NCBI RefSeq assembly: GCF_945859685.1
Contig: NC_079147.1
Coordinates: forward strand, 213,717,578 to 213,781,577
Direction: 5' to 3'
Source of the DNA: Eupeodes corollae
Taxonomy: Eukaryota; Arthropoda; Insecta; Diptera; Syrphidae
DNA length: 64,000 bases
The notes under the pieces were generated by a model. It was given only the letters and a program-made list of their open reading frames with translations, searched no databases and was not told where the DNA came from. Shown in pieces: positions 12,683 through 24,519 of the stretch (positions within the stretch are counted from its first letter, which is position 1; every line of letters starts with the position of its first letter). A program made the translations under genes and the position numbers.

Positions 12683-12977
12683 TTATGACGCTCGCAATTT
12701 TTTGCATCGTTATATCTCAGAAGCGGTGGCTTTTAGGGAAAAAATTATTGATACCTTTTCTATAGGAAATTCCCTGATCTACAAATTATGTCTAGGGTAA
12801 TTTTGCGATAAAACTTACCGTTTTCAAGAAAATCGCGAAAAACTCATTTTTTGGACCTTATTACCCCGCTAAAATTTTTTCCTTACATGGGATCGGTTGG
12901 GACTTTTAAGACAATGTTTATAATTATAATTTAAACAATTTTAAGAATTTTCAGCTTCCCCTGAATTTGTCGTGGGT
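12683..12977 (-). repeat. Right 295-bp terminal inverted repeat
   Basis: Inverted partner of 10536-10830, same length and no indels noticed. A LINE fragment on plus begins about 130 bases beyond its outer edge. Confidence 0.95.
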
Positions 12978-13109
12978 TTACTGATTTTTTGGTCTAATTT
13001 GACCATACTAATGTTCAATTCAGCAGTATATGGGTGCTGTAGTAATAGGTTCAAATTTTGCCCACGAATTTAGGCTTTTGTTGTATGTGTGGTATGTATT
13101 GGTGCTGTA

Positions 13110-13990
13110 TCTTGTTGACAAATTAACTCCTTTTCTTAAAGCAATGATTTCACCATACCAACATGGTTTTGTAGCTGGTAGATCCACTCCAACTAACCTC
13201 ACTATTTTCAGTAATTTAGTCTTGAATGCACTTGAAAAAGGTTATAAATATGATGTTGCCTATACTGACATGCCTATTATGTTTTTAAATTTAAAGTTCT
13301 TGATGTACGCGGATGACCTTAAAGTATTTCGTTGTATAAAATCTGAACATGATTGTTTCTTCTGCAACAAGATCTTGATCTTTTATCAGACTGGTGATTA
13401 GCTAACTGTCAGCTAACTGCATTTTCAAATGTAAAAGCTTAACATTTTCTTGAAATTAATTAATTTTATCTATAAAATCAATCATATGCGATTGTCCGTT
13501 ATAACCTTCAAAAAAGATCTTGGTATGATTTTTGGTATAAAATTTGTTTTTGTAAAGCATATAGATTCTTTAGTTGTTAAAGGCAGTTCAACATTAGGTT
13601 AAATATTGCGTAACTCAAAGAAGTTTTCCGATCCACACACCTTTAAATGTTTATATTTTTGCGTTCGTAAGGTCTTATCTTGCATACTGCAGTGTAATCT
13701 GGAATGCTTCATATTTTCTCCATTCATTTAGAATCGAAAAGATCCAAAAACGATTTACGAGGGTTGTAGTGAAAAAACTTCAATGGCACATAGATCTTCC
13801 TACCTATGAAACGCGATGTAAATTAATTGGTATTTTGCCTCTTAACACTCGTAGAAACTTTACAGAGCATCAGATCATATTGATTGTTCACACATTTTAG
13901 TTCTAAATAGGATTAATGTTCCTGCGAAATTGCTTTAAATCAACCAATCGTTTTTAATGTTCCATATCATAGAACTGTGTAGGCTACCAA
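13110..13990 (+). mobile_element. Jockey-like LINE fragment, reverse transcriptase with internal deletion
   Basis: The plus frame 13030-13401 reads KLTPFLKAMISPYQHGF then GRSTPTNLTIFSN and YDVAYTDMP (motif A region), then jumps directly to LMYADDLKVFRCI (motif C, YADD kept). The stretch between motif A and motif C is deleted. Downstream to about 13990 further fragments in broken frames resemble the thumb and C-terminal part. Inactive. Confidence 0.8.
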
Positions 13991-14109
13991 TGAACGAACC
14001 ATTATGAAGGCATTTATGAGAAACAAACACTGTTTGCGACATGATTGATTTTAATGTTAGATATTTATTTAATACAAATTTAATTATTTTACAAAAAATT
14101 ATTCAGAAA

Positions 14110-14640
14110 ATTGCGGAAAAGCTTGTTCCAAAATCGATTTGTTATTGATTGCCGTCATTTGAAAATCCAGCTCCAAGGTCTCGTAATAGGCTATATCCAT
14201 CAGACTTCTCCAAATTATTTTTGTTATCAGACGTCGGTATGCCAAGCATCGAGCTTGATATTATTTGGTTTATGCGTGCAGCATTTAATTGTGGTTTTTG
14301 CTTCATTTTTTGGTGTCATTTATGGTCTACCTTCCGTATCACCCGAGCAACACTCGCTTTACTAGCATTTATCCCAGCTTTTCCTTGATTTTACCAATGA
14401 AAAGCTTTGAGTTTGAAGCAGCTCTTACTATCGCCCGTCTTTCCTGAGATAATGTGGCTTACTTGACTCTTCCTTTGTAATTTTTCCCATACTTTTCTGA
14501 GTCTTTGAGGTAGTTGTATACAACATTTGAACTTCTTCTAATTTTGCTGGCTATGGTTTTGTCGAGATCCCGGTAAGCTCGAATCTGTCCTATTTTCTCC
14601 TTGGTAAGACGCTTACCTCTACGCATATGTCTTTATTCTA
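14110..14640 (-). pseudogene. Tc1/Tc3-like transposase remnant (N-terminal part)
   Basis: Read on minus from an ATG near 14625: MRRGKRLTKEKIGQIRAY, then KIRRSSNVVYNYLKD, SEKYGKNYKGR and SQERRAIVRAASNSK. This is the paired helix-turn-helix N-terminus of Tc3/Tc1-type transposases. A stop follows KGRVK and a frame change occurs near 14375; only weak traces of the catalytic region (DGYSLLRDLGA) remain toward 14190. No catalytic triad can be recovered. Confidence 0.75.
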
Positions 14641-16856
14641 TGAAATTAATACAGGTATCAGGCTGCCAAATAATCAGAGTAGCCTTTTAACTGATCTTAA
14701 ACACGCTAATAAGTAAATTTTGATCTTGTCCCTTGTTAATATGACACAGTTACTTTTTATGAACTTTTTCAAGTAAACCGTCATACAACTCGTATTTATC
14801 AACTAAATCCAATTTCGTTTGCAACATAAATTTAATACATACTTCATTTTTTGCGCATTTGGGTTTTTCCAAAAAACCTAAGAGTTTTAAAAGCATAGCA
14901 TATAAATATGTATGCATTTCTTCTAGATGCATGTAGAACAGATAAAATTTTACAATCAATGATTTTTTTATATTTTTTGGGCATTTATAAATAATTCAAC
15001 TAAATATTAAAAATACGGATTATTGATTTGGAATACCAATACGAATTTTATTAAAATAAAAAAAACTAATTCATTATTGCATCTTACCTCAAAAAGCAAT
15101 ATTAAGTATACGAGTGTTGCTTTCGAATTTTAAAACTTGGCTTGAAATAGTAATTTTGTAGTTAGATTCGAACTTAAACTTTAGAGAAAGCTTAATTTGA
15201 TTGGCATCTACTTAAGCTTATTGACCAATAAATTCTCGGCTAAAGTTAAGTCTAAATTTTGGAAAAATCATTCCAGAGCATTTTAGACGGATAGAAAAAT
15301 AACTAAGAATATTCATATTTTAATACTAATGGTTCCCCCTAAATTATACTATTGATAGCATTTCTTACGATCTTCTGTTGAAAGTCGCACAAAGTCAAAT
15401 TTCCCTCGTTATGATCCCCTTCAAGGTAAAATTGTTTATGAACTCATTTTTAAATCAATTTACATTCTTTTTATAAAGTTGTTAAAACTAAAGCTTAAGA
15501 TAATAAATAACTTCTTGCACTTTCGCTTTTTTATCACAAAAATAAAATAAAATACGTTATCATTAATCGCCCGATAATTGGATTGTACACCGTGCTGCGC
15601 GTGGCAGTTGCAACTTTGACTTATTTGTACGTTCATATGGTTGCACCACATTATCACACAATCTCATGCCACACGATCGTGCTGCTATATGCTCGTTAGA
15701 TTAATTTGTCTGATAACGATCACTGTGATTGCGATGGCATAACCGAAACCAAAGCGCGAATTAAAAATTAAAAAAAAGAAAAAGAAATTCTTGGTAACAT
15801 TGACGAAGCAACTCAACGGCAACGACAACGGCAACAGCAACGACAAAAACAACATGTTCAACTTCGTGTTGCATATCGATGGTATTTATTTTGATGTTGT
15901 ATTGCGATATGCGGCGAGAGTTGCACTCAATCAATTGTTAATTTAAACTGTCAAAATATTTTATTTTTAAATATAAATTATTTAATTGCACTCGAAACGA
16001 TCGATGTTGCAAGTTTCGCTTTTTTTAGCACATAATTATTTATATTTTTATACATCGCTTGTTGCACATTACATATCGGGAATATTAATCGTAATTAATT
16101 ATGCAGTTAACTTGAAAACGTTTAAAACATTACAATGCTAAGATTAACAGCTTATGATTCGTCATGATAAAAATATAATACATAACACATAAGTTTACAC
16201 TTCTGCTTTATGTTGTATAGAGTTTTCTTACAGGGACTTGATAACTTCAAACTCAATTTGTGAATGCACAATTTAACTTATTGTTGAGCTGTCATTGTCA
16301 ATATTCTCAGTTCAATCAACATTTTCATCATAAAAGTACGAGCAACGTCTGCAAACATTGTCTACCAAAATTTGGCTTAAATACAACTTTGAGAGCTTTG
16401 CGTGATGTAGCCGTGTCATTAAGATAAACTGGTTGTTACTTTCATGGCTTTCTCAAGATTTGGACAAAGCTTAGGCTCATACAAGATTAAACTAACTTAA
16501 AAATTGAAGCCGAAAGACTATTTGAAGCGAACTCACGTTCTCCGATTGGGTTAGTTATTAAGTTTTTATTAGAAAACCCTTAATGTAGTTTCTTTTTAGA
16601 ATAGTGCCTTTAAGTGAAGGTTTCAAAATAATTGAACTCTTAACATTTCCAAACCAAGGCTCTTTTTTTGCACCGTGAATAGCAACTATATACGGTTTCA
16701 TATCTATTAACCCAACATCTTTTAAGTTATTTAAACAAAAAGCAATATTTCATTTATATTCGAAATTATTTACCAACTACCCATTAGATGGTTATTGCAA
16801 TCGGTCGCATTTGTCGAATTGCAAATGTTTGCATTTCGTGACTTTTCAAGGTCTTA
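14641..16856. other. Intergenic, AT-rich; short CAACGG-type repeat
   Basis: No supported gene. A run of CAACGG/CAACGA-like units lies at about 15817-15853, next to mixed-composition sequence (15640-15860) that could be regulatory, but nothing specific is recognisable. Confidence 0.4.
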
Positions 16857-17100
16857 CATACTTACTTATTTAAGATGGCGCTATATTCCTGTGTGAACAA
16901 GGGCCTTACCCAACAAACTTCTCCATCTAACTCGGTCCCTATCTATCGTAGATCACGCGAAGAACTAAGGTGCTTTCATCGGCTTTTGTCATAGTCCATG
17001 CTTCTGCGCCTTATAGTAGAAAGGGCATGATGAGGGTCTTATTTAGCAACACTTTGGTCGCTCTAAAAAGGGATTTGCTTCATCGAGACATCGGCTAATC
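16857..17100 (-). mobile_element. LINE 3' fragment
   Basis: On minus this encodes a degraded reverse transcriptase C-terminal segment (TLIMPFLL, GAEAWTMTKADES) and ends at the left in ACTTACTTATTTAAGATGGCGC, i.e. a (TAAG)-type 3' tail on the element strand, as in the copy at 1383. It abuts a plus-strand LINE at 17101. Confidence 0.7.
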
Positions 17101-17550
17101 TTATTCTTCCACAAATTATCAACCAGTAGCACTAGCGTCCTTTCTTCCCAAGGTCATGGAAACGCTGATTTATTATCAGCTTAAGAAATATCTTGAGAAA
17201 CGGAAGCTTCTTAATGAACGGCTTTCGTAGCAATAGGTTCACTGGTTACATCGTTTTGGGGAAAGTAAGACTATTGCACTCTATATTTCAAATGCATTTG
17301 ATAAAGTTTTTTTGCTATTTTATCTACTCGTAAAATACGTGCTTTTGGTATTGACGAATCTATTCTTCGTTGGATTATAAATTTTCTTTCGAACTGTTCA
17401 ATCAAAGTTGTTTTGGACGGATTCAAGTCTGAAACTCTTAAAATAAATGCTGGTGTGCCTTAGTTCTCCGTTTTGTCACCGACCTTTTTACTCATTTTTA
17501 TGAATGATCTCCTGTCTGCTACTTCTAATCCAATACATTGTTTCGCTGAC
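17101..17550 (+). mobile_element. Jockey-like LINE, reverse transcriptase part 1 (interrupted)
   Basis: Broken plus frames read YQPVALASFLPKVMETLIYY, LKKYLEKRKLLNE, SNAFDKVF (motif A), FGIDESILRWIINFLSN, SIKVVLDGFKSETLKINAGVP (motif B) and FLLIFMNDLLSATSNPIHCFAD (entering motif C). The frame is then cut by the insertion at 17551 and resumes at 18441. Stops and indels are present, so the element was probably dead independently of the insertion. Confidence 0.85.
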
Positions 17551-18440
17551 ATAGGTTTGGTTAGAGTGGCTGTTCAGATGTCATTGACGCACGTAGACCT
17601 CAAGGGTCCATTGTGATACCACTAATGAGGTTACTCCTGGGAGAGTAATGAACTTAAACAGCTTCTACAAAAGTCATTTGTGTTGACCCCTAGCCTCAGA
17701 GCATGTCTTCCTATTAGGCAGTGTCCTGTAAATAATTACTCCAATTGTAGAGCTTATACTTTGTCTGCTCAGGGATATCAAACCATTTGACCGTTCTAAG
17801 TCTATGCTTGGCCATATTTGCTTGGTTGCTAGGCAGGTGGTACTCTGTGACCATCTGGCATTTGTTGATTCTAGAGCATGTTGTTTCAGAAGATATTTAC
17901 ATGTAGCAAGTGGTGTTCCTATGTTATGTTTTTGTCTAACATTAGGCAGAAGTGTTCCTTTTTGGCGAGCTCATCGGCTTTGCAATTTCCCGGAATGTCT
18001 CTGTGGCCCGGCACCCAAATGAAATGAGGTGAATATTAAACTGTTCCGTCATCTCATTCAGATATGATCGACAATCGTGGACTGTTTGAGAGTTTGTGGA
18101 GACAGACGCGAGAGATTTAAGAGCGACATGGTTGTCTGAGAATATTCGTATATCCTTACAAGATATAACGTTTTTTTTAGCCCGAATAGTGCTTCTTTAA
18201 TCGCCATTACTTCTGCCTGGAATACACTACATTGTTTGGGAAGTCTATAGGATAGCCTGAGATTCAGTTGTTCCGAATAGATACCACTTCCAACTCCGTG
18301 ACCGTGTGTACAGAAGTATACCGCATCGTCGTCCAGGGGTCTCTCTTCTTCCCAGGAGGATCTTGAAGGGATGGACAAATGGAAGCTTTTACCGAATTCT
18401 AAGCGATCTGGGATAGATCTGAAACTGTCTAGAATAGTAT
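17551..18440 (-). mobile_element. Nested LINE fragment with RNase H domain
   Basis: About 890 bp inserted in antisense into another LINE. The minus frame 18378-18058 reads GVGSGIYSEQLNLRLSYRLP and SVFQAEVMAIKEALFGLKK, the RNase H domain of a jockey/LOA/I-type LINE. Downstream (18057-17960) the frame shifts but still spells the end of the domain, and 17800-17551 is its 3' untranslated region. It is 5'-truncated and lacks a poly(A) tail. The host bases CGCTGAC occur on both sides (17544-17550 and 18441-18447), a 7-bp target-site duplication. Confidence 0.85.
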
Positions 18441-19015
18441 CGCTGACGAAAAACTCTCCGTTTTTTAATATTCATTTCCAGACTCACAACCCACCTCTTC
18501 GGATGTGGAACTGCAACAGCAAAATATGATAAGCTCATTAAATTCCGACCTACACAGCATTGTACAATGAAGAATAAAAAATCGTGTGGAATTTAATGCT
18601 TCGAAAACGCAGTGCTGTCTTGTATTGTTAAAGCGATATAAGCACTTCCATCAACGAAACTGAAAATCTCGACATCCTCGGAATGTGCATCAGCAACACC
18701 TTTTGTGGAGCGAACACATGCGTTGCCGAAAATGCAGCAAGATGTATAGTTTGCTTGAGAAGATGAAAGAAATTTTTGTCTGCGTCTGATCTGGCTACAA
18801 TCTACAAAACCTACATATATGGTGCTCCAGTAACTTATTTAAGCCTCTTGGACAGTATTCAAAGAAGAGTTGTTAAAATGATTGGTGACATTAACATCAT
18901 CAACTCGTTTACGTCACTTGAACATCGACTGAAAGTTTCTTGTCACACCCTTTTTTACCGTTATTTTAATGGACTATGGTCCAGTGAAATAGCCATCTGC
19001 ATGCCTCCCATTTCA
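18441..19015 (+). mobile_element. Jockey-like LINE, reverse transcriptase part 2
   Basis: Continuation of 17101-17550 beyond the nested insertion. The frame resumes exactly inside motif C (ADEKLS) and continues in broken frames with DVELQQQNMISSLNSDLHSI, VEFNASKTQCCL and the open frame from 18776 (SDLATIYKTYI, SLLDSIQRRVVKMIGD, SFTSLEHRLKVSCHTLFYRY), the thumb/C-terminal part of the element. The second Asp of the FADD/YADD motif is Glu here. Confidence 0.85.
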
Positions 19016-19019
19016 AACA

Positions 19020-19170
19020 ATTTTTTTTTTTTTTTAGGATCTGCAGTAATATGAATATTTGATCGACTTTAGAATTTCCTGGTCTAAAACCATACTGAAA
19101 AAGACCTATCAGGTTGTGGACGATGGGCTTTTGACGTTCACATATTACGTCAGAGAACATTTTGACTTTT
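19020..19170 (-). mobile_element. LINE reverse transcriptase fragment
   Basis: The minus frame reads FSDVICERQKPIVHNLIG, FQYGFRPGNSKVDQIF and RQIL-like remains, the same family and region as 2265-2420. It is joined to the preceding plus-strand LINE through a run of about 16 T. Confidence 0.8.
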
Positions 19171-21301
19171 CAAGGTCTATACAACTAAAAGTTGGTAAAA
19201 ATCGATTTTTGACTCAAATATACTTACAACAAATAAAGATATTGGCTTAAAACAAATTTTATTTAAAAGAAAATCCAATGAACAGTTTTTGTACAAACAA
19301 TTAAAATCTAGAAAAGATACTGCACAACATTCTTAAAAACTTATTATACACCCGAACATCTAGAGAATTTAGGGTAATTTTCTTAGAAAAATCCAAACTG
19401 CATTTTTTGTTAAACAAATAAAAACTTTTAAAAAATGATACTTAAAAATTTCAAGTAAAGCAAAATGTTGTTGCTAAAAAATAGTTTTCGACTCAAGTAT
19501 TTAAAGAACAAGTAAAGATATTAATTTAAACCTTTTTTATCTCACATAAAATATTGTTAATAGTATTTTGTAAAATTTTTAGAAATATCGACACAAAGGC
19601 ACGATTGAGAATTTATCAGTGTGGGTCGCTTCCCAACTTCTTTGAATCTATTAAAGCTGTTTATATGTAATGAACTGTGAATAGTACTTTTATGGTAATG
19701 GATCTTCTCGCTTGACATCGAAAGGTTAAGTTTTGTTAATCGAAAAAGGAACTAAATTAGTGTTTTATGGTACGTTTTTTTTTAATAAATAATTTTATTC
19801 TCAAAGCTTTGAAACTACGACATTTGCAATATAATTGTTATACGCCAAGTTTCTAGACACTACTAGACTTCCTTTTTACAGAAACAAACCCAGTCGATTT
19901 TTGACTCTCCTCTAGCTTCAGATCCAATTATGTCAGAAATACTTCCAATACTTGCTACAAGAAGGCTAAAATCATTCTCTACCCCATTTCGGCTCTGTAA
20001 TATACAAGAAGTTTTTCGATAAAGCTAATTTACTGCCTCATCTCTATAATTGTGCAGCATTGAATTCGTGGTATCCCCACACTTTTTGATACAAAATTTT
20101 AACTAAAATGACCCCTTCGAAATGTAAAACAAAGAAAATTTATCATTTTCAACCAAGTATCTTTTATTGTTTGGAATTGCACTCTGTTAGAAATTCAATG
20201 TTCGTAATTCTAGAACTTTTCGTACTTCTAGACTTAAAACGCTGTTTTTTTTTTTTTTGTAGAAGAACATAGCTCACTTGTTTTGTTTCAAATGTTTTAA
20301 TATTCTTTCAAAAAAAAGTCCCTCCCTTTATACTTAATAAGTTTACTCACAAATTTATAAAAGGTAGAAGTAAAATTCATATGATTATTGTTTCGATCAT
20401 ATGTTGAAATAATCTGATATAATGTACAATTTCAACATGAGCTAAGAATGTTAAAAGACATAACCTACTTGTTGAATAAGTATTTGTCTTAAATACTCAG
20501 TGAGTGTATTTCAGTCTGGAATCTTCTATTAAGCAAAGAAGTCAGGAATAATTTGTTTGTATGTTTTTGACAAAATGATTGATGAATATATTATCGGGTC
20601 GAATTTATTAAGTTCCAGTTTACTTATTTTTTTAGAGTAAGAGCACATCTCAAATAAAAAAAATAAACTTGAATCAATTCGAGTTCCCACATACAAAAAT
20701 TTGTTCACAAGAAATCCTTCTTCTGACATCTTCCAAGATTTCCTTATAATTGGCAGAAAGGCCTCCATTAAACCCATACAAAACAAGTTGTATATGTATA
20801 GGTTGTCTCCAAAAAACAAACTAAAATAAAGTAAACCGCCATACAAAATGTTAACTGATTTAAACTTGACTTCTTCCGGCATTAAGGTGAGCCCTTTTGG
20901 CAGTTAAAAAATGTTCTTGTACACTTATAACCTTCACTTTTGGATTCCCTTTACATTTTATACTTTAGCTGGCTTAACTGGAAACTTTATTTAACGAAAC
21001 CACGTTCATGGTCGTCATTTCATTAAAATCAGAACAAAAAAACGTTTCTTTTTAACTTGACAGTTAATTCGGAACGTCTCAGCTTGGTTGATACACAAAT
21101 TCTGTAGAATTCTTTATTTTTATTTTCTTAAGGACAGGTTAAATAATGTAGGTATAGGACTCGTCAAAGAAATTTGGTTTTTTGGGGGGAAGATGTCAGA
21201 AAATAGCAGCACAAATAAATTTCTTCTGACGCATGGAGGTTAATATATGCATACGCAATACGCATACCCTAAAAAGCAATCACATTACTTTACAATTTTT
21301 C
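19171..21301. other. AT-rich intergenic; degenerate repeat family at 19200-19560
   Basis: No gene supported. A phrase with AAAGATATTGGCTTAAAAC, preceded by GACTCAAATAT, occurs at about 19208-19265 and in a weaker form at 19487-19540, and again inverted at 41515-41590, so this is a dispersed repeat of unknown type. The 117-residue minus frame 20882-20529 is hydrophobic and AT-driven; not recognised. Confidence 0.45.
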
Positions 21302-21707
21302 AAAATTATATAGGGTGTTCTTTTTCTATACAAGTTAATATTGAATTTCATCAAACTTATTTTGAATCAGCTTTTTAAGAATTATTTCTCTTTAAGCAAA
21401 ATAAGATATTATAAGTAAGCATATATAAACTTAACACCTTTTAAGGTTGTCCAAACATATGTTGTAGTTTCTGTTTTCAAAAACTTTTTCTAGAGACTAA
21501 AAAGAAAATTATATAGGGTGTTCTTTTTCTATACAAGTTAATATTGAATTTCATCAAACTTATTTTAAATCAGCTTTTTAAGAATAATTTCTCTTTAAGC
21601 AAAATAAGATATTATAAGTAAGCATATATAAACTTAACATCTTTTAAGGTTGTCCAAACATATGTTGTAGTTTCTGTTTTCAAAAACTTTTTCTAGAGAC
21701 TAAAAAG
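21302..21707. repeat. 203-bp tandem duplication
   Basis: Two head-to-tail copies, 21302-21504 and 21505-21707, each beginning AAAATTATATAGGGTGTTC. They differ at about three positions by eye, so the duplication is fairly recent. No coding sense and no similarity to the other elements here. Confidence 0.95.
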
Positions 21708-23459
21708 AAAATGATTTGTCAAGATAGGGTTAAACAATTTAAAAAGGAATACTTTTCTCAGCAGTTTAGGTAAAGCAAAATTTGAGTAACATAAGAAATG
21801 TAGTCTGAAATGTGTCTTAATTTTTTTTCTTAACATTAAAACTTTTCAAAGGTAATTTATAAAAGTCAATTATTTCATATAAAATTGTTTATCAAAAAAC
21901 AAAATACCCTGTAGTGCGACTCATCTTCTCTGATTGTGTTTTAGGCTTAAAAGAATTCATTTCCTGAATTCTGTAAACGCATTGCCCTGTTTTTTTAAGT
22001 GTGTTTTATTTTCCTTTTAGCGTTACATTTATTTACCTCTTTAAAGTTTTCATTTTACTCGCTCACTGATAATTGGATGATTGGAATTGTTTGTTGAGAC
22101 AGATTTCACCCGTTAAGTGGGGTACTCTTACCTAATTAAGAATCTTAAATTTAATGCAGTTTGGAAAAAAGTTGTATTATTCCTTAAACGGGATTTGGTC
22201 TTGTTTGTTTTTTGAAAAAGTCAATAAATGAGAAATAAATATTTGTTTGTAATTTCCGTCAAGACTGTCAATTTCTACCATTTCATAATAACTGGTGAAG
22301 GGTGTCCCATTAATAATTGATGATAAGCTTTGCCTCATAAATACTTAAGAGAAACGGAGTAGAATGAGTAAAGACAACGCAGTGACTACATAGGAAAGTA
22401 CTAGTAAACAATTCCTAATTCAAAATAATGTTTGAAGTCCAAAACTGCGATTGTTTATGTGTATTTTAAGCCTTACGGAAAAAAAGATACAATGATCAAA
22501 AAACTTATGCAATTAACCTAGAATTATATTTACAAACAATGAACTATAGAACGCGTTAAAAAAAATTCAAATTGAATAAATAAACCATTTCCAGACCTAC
22601 TGAATCACTTCTATGACGTCAAATGAGTTTTTGTTTTTTAATTTATATCTTCATTCTACACGTTTTATGGACCTTTTTCTCTACCAACTGACATATTTTT
22701 TCTTGATTTTCAAAAGGTCATGACTTCTCCGTATATAGGAACATAAATCTGATGGTTTTCAAGTTCATTGCCTGATGCCCTGACGTTATTTTTTTGCTTA
22801 AGCTTAGCTTGTGTAGCTTTATTATCTTTTTGCAAAGTAACAAAAAACACTTTGAACTGAAGTCACGGCATGGCATTTCCACAAAAGTTTAGAGTCAATA
22901 TAAATATTCTGGCAACAACTTTATGAAGACCATCATGACAACAAAACATACAAAAGGGCAAGTAAATCTTTTGTGACGTGCCATTTACTGTCAAAAATTA
23001 ACAATTAGCCGTCATGAAAAAGGGGTTATTTCGTTTTTAATGAATTTATGATGAATCTTTTGACACTATCCTCGTCATCATTAAATTAAAAAACTTCTTG
23101 AGATTGGCTTTTCTCATCAGTCAAAAAATATCCCATGTTAGATTGCATTGTTTCGTTTTGTATTCTGGTGTTTGTCTCGACGGTGCCTGAAGAAAATGGG
23201 TGTTTTACATAAAAGTTACACTTATACATCTGACAAGTGTACCCGTGCGGGAAATCCCGCACCTGAATTTTGTTTCTATATTGATAAATCTGAGTGTAGA
23301 CATAATTTGTTTCTTATCGCCAAAAATGTTGTTTTTTATACTGGACCCTCTTATGAAGGGATTGCTTTTTTAGACCTGTGGTTTTCAAGAATTCAATGCG
23401 TCAAGAATTTAACTTTATTATAAATTATAAACACAATTTTCGACCAATAACAATAACGT
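21708..23459. other. AT-rich intergenic, no supported gene
   Basis: No recognisable coding or RNA gene. The plus frame 23148-23423 (91 residues, cysteine-containing) has no family I know and no splice support. Confidence 0.4.
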
Positions 23460-23694
23460 GCCGGTTATTCTCTTCCAAGGCGTCAATCCTCAAATTCTCA
23501 CACAAAATAGTCCAGGTGCGTTAAATCAAACTATCTTGGAGGCAATGTCACAGGCCCATGACGTGAGATGATATGCCCACCAAAAGTGTCCTTCAATAAT
23601 TTGATTGTTTCGTTAGAGTCACGCGAACCGCACCATTATTTTGGTAATAAATTTGCACAATTTGCAAACGTTGTTTAATAGTAAGACTATTCAT
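23460..23694 (-). pseudogene. Internally deleted mariner-like transposase remnant
   Basis: From an ATG at 23694 on minus: MNSLTIKQRLQIVQIYYQNN, the N-terminal helix-turn-helix of a Tc1/mariner-group transposase common in insects. After SNY a stop follows and the sequence jumps to LKDTFGGHIISRHGPV and then DLTHLDYF, i.e. the region of the third catalytic Asp. About two thirds of the gene is missing between the two. Another member lies at 39555-40265. Confidence 0.75.
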
Positions 23695-23929
23695 GTTTTG
23701 ACAGCTGTCAAAAAGACCTAAATCGAAAAATTTTGTCCACATTGAAAATCACACCCGAGGGTAATTTCAATGCGAATTTCAATAAAAATCCTGCTAAAAA
23801 ATTCCTCATCCAAATTGACGAAAAATGTATAAATTATTTTAATTAACTGCAAACCCGTCAATAACATTTATTCTTAAATTTTTCTTGAAACGAGTTTTTT
23901 GTTGAATGTAAGAGGTGTATCCCTAGTAT

Positions 23930-24220
23930 CCATCAGTGATGGTTAGTGCGTAGGACTACCATTCCAGAGGTCTTGGTTTCAATCCCTACCTGTGCCACCT
24001 AAAGTTTTTGTCACGTGTACTGCTTTTTGCGGTGTGGAACTGTCAAATCCTCCAAGAGTAATTCTGGTCATAAAGTGCTTTATAAAAATAGCTGTTCGGA
24101 TTTGGCATATCATCTTTAGGTCCTCTACATCCCTTACATGGAATGGTTAAGAGTTGTAAGCCCTGTAGACGGGCAGCCAGCAACAAATAAAAGTAACGTC
24201 GTTTCATTAAGAAAATATTT
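23930..24220 (+). repeat. tRNA-derived SINE copy
   Basis: Begins with a tRNA-like head containing GGTTAGTGCG (A-box region) and GGTTTCAATCCCT (degenerate B box), followed by a body shared with copies at 32950, 57000 and 62540 (for example CCAAGAGTAATTCT and GCTGTTCGGAT). Ends near a GATA microsatellite. Confidence 0.75.
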
Positions 24221-24228
24221 GGTACCAT

Positions 24229-24251
24229 TGATAGATAGATAGATAGATAGA
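24229..24251. repeat. (GATA)n microsatellite
   Basis: About five GATA units directly after the SINE copy at 23930-24220, possibly grown from its tail. Confidence 0.85.
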
Positions 24252-24519
24252 AAAACATATTTTATTTTCTTAAAAAAGTGGTTATAAAAACAAGATTATG
24301 CTGGTGTTCAAAATTAGTTAGGACAATAACTTTTTAAAGTTGTTTGTCAGTTTAAAGTTTTACTGTTTATATTTTAGCTTGGCTTGAATTTACTTTAAAT
24401 ATTATATTCATTTACAATTAAGTTGTGATGATTAAGAGCATATTTTAAGAGTTTGTATACATTTAAAAAACATTTGCCATTCAGTATTTGAAAAAATTCG
24501 ATGCGATTAATTGTTCCAG

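Larger units (their letters stand above)
10536..12977 (-). mobile_element. 2.44-kb element with 295-bp terminal inverted repeats and a nuclease-like gene
   Basis: The segment is bounded by two inverted repeats (10536-10830 and 12683-12977) differing at only about four positions by eye. The outermost bases read ACCCACGACAAATTC. Inside, on minus, lies one degraded gene (12395-10948) for a PIN/FEN-like nuclease family protein with a C-terminal Cys-rich domain. No clear target-site duplication is visible: the left flank ends CATTTG and the right flank begins TTACTG. Long repeats plus a nuclease-and-cysteine-cluster protein recall the Academ superfamily, whose AcademX group is described as carrying an XPG-type nuclease, but I cannot see a DDE-type transposase core. 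Alternatives are a non-autonomous carrier of a captured gene, or an inverted duplication around a gene. Confidence 0.7.

Noticed and set aside
20529..20882. 117-residue minus-strand hydrophobic frame
   Set aside because: AT-rich codons and strong hydrophobicity typical of chance translation of AT-rich DNA; no family recognised.
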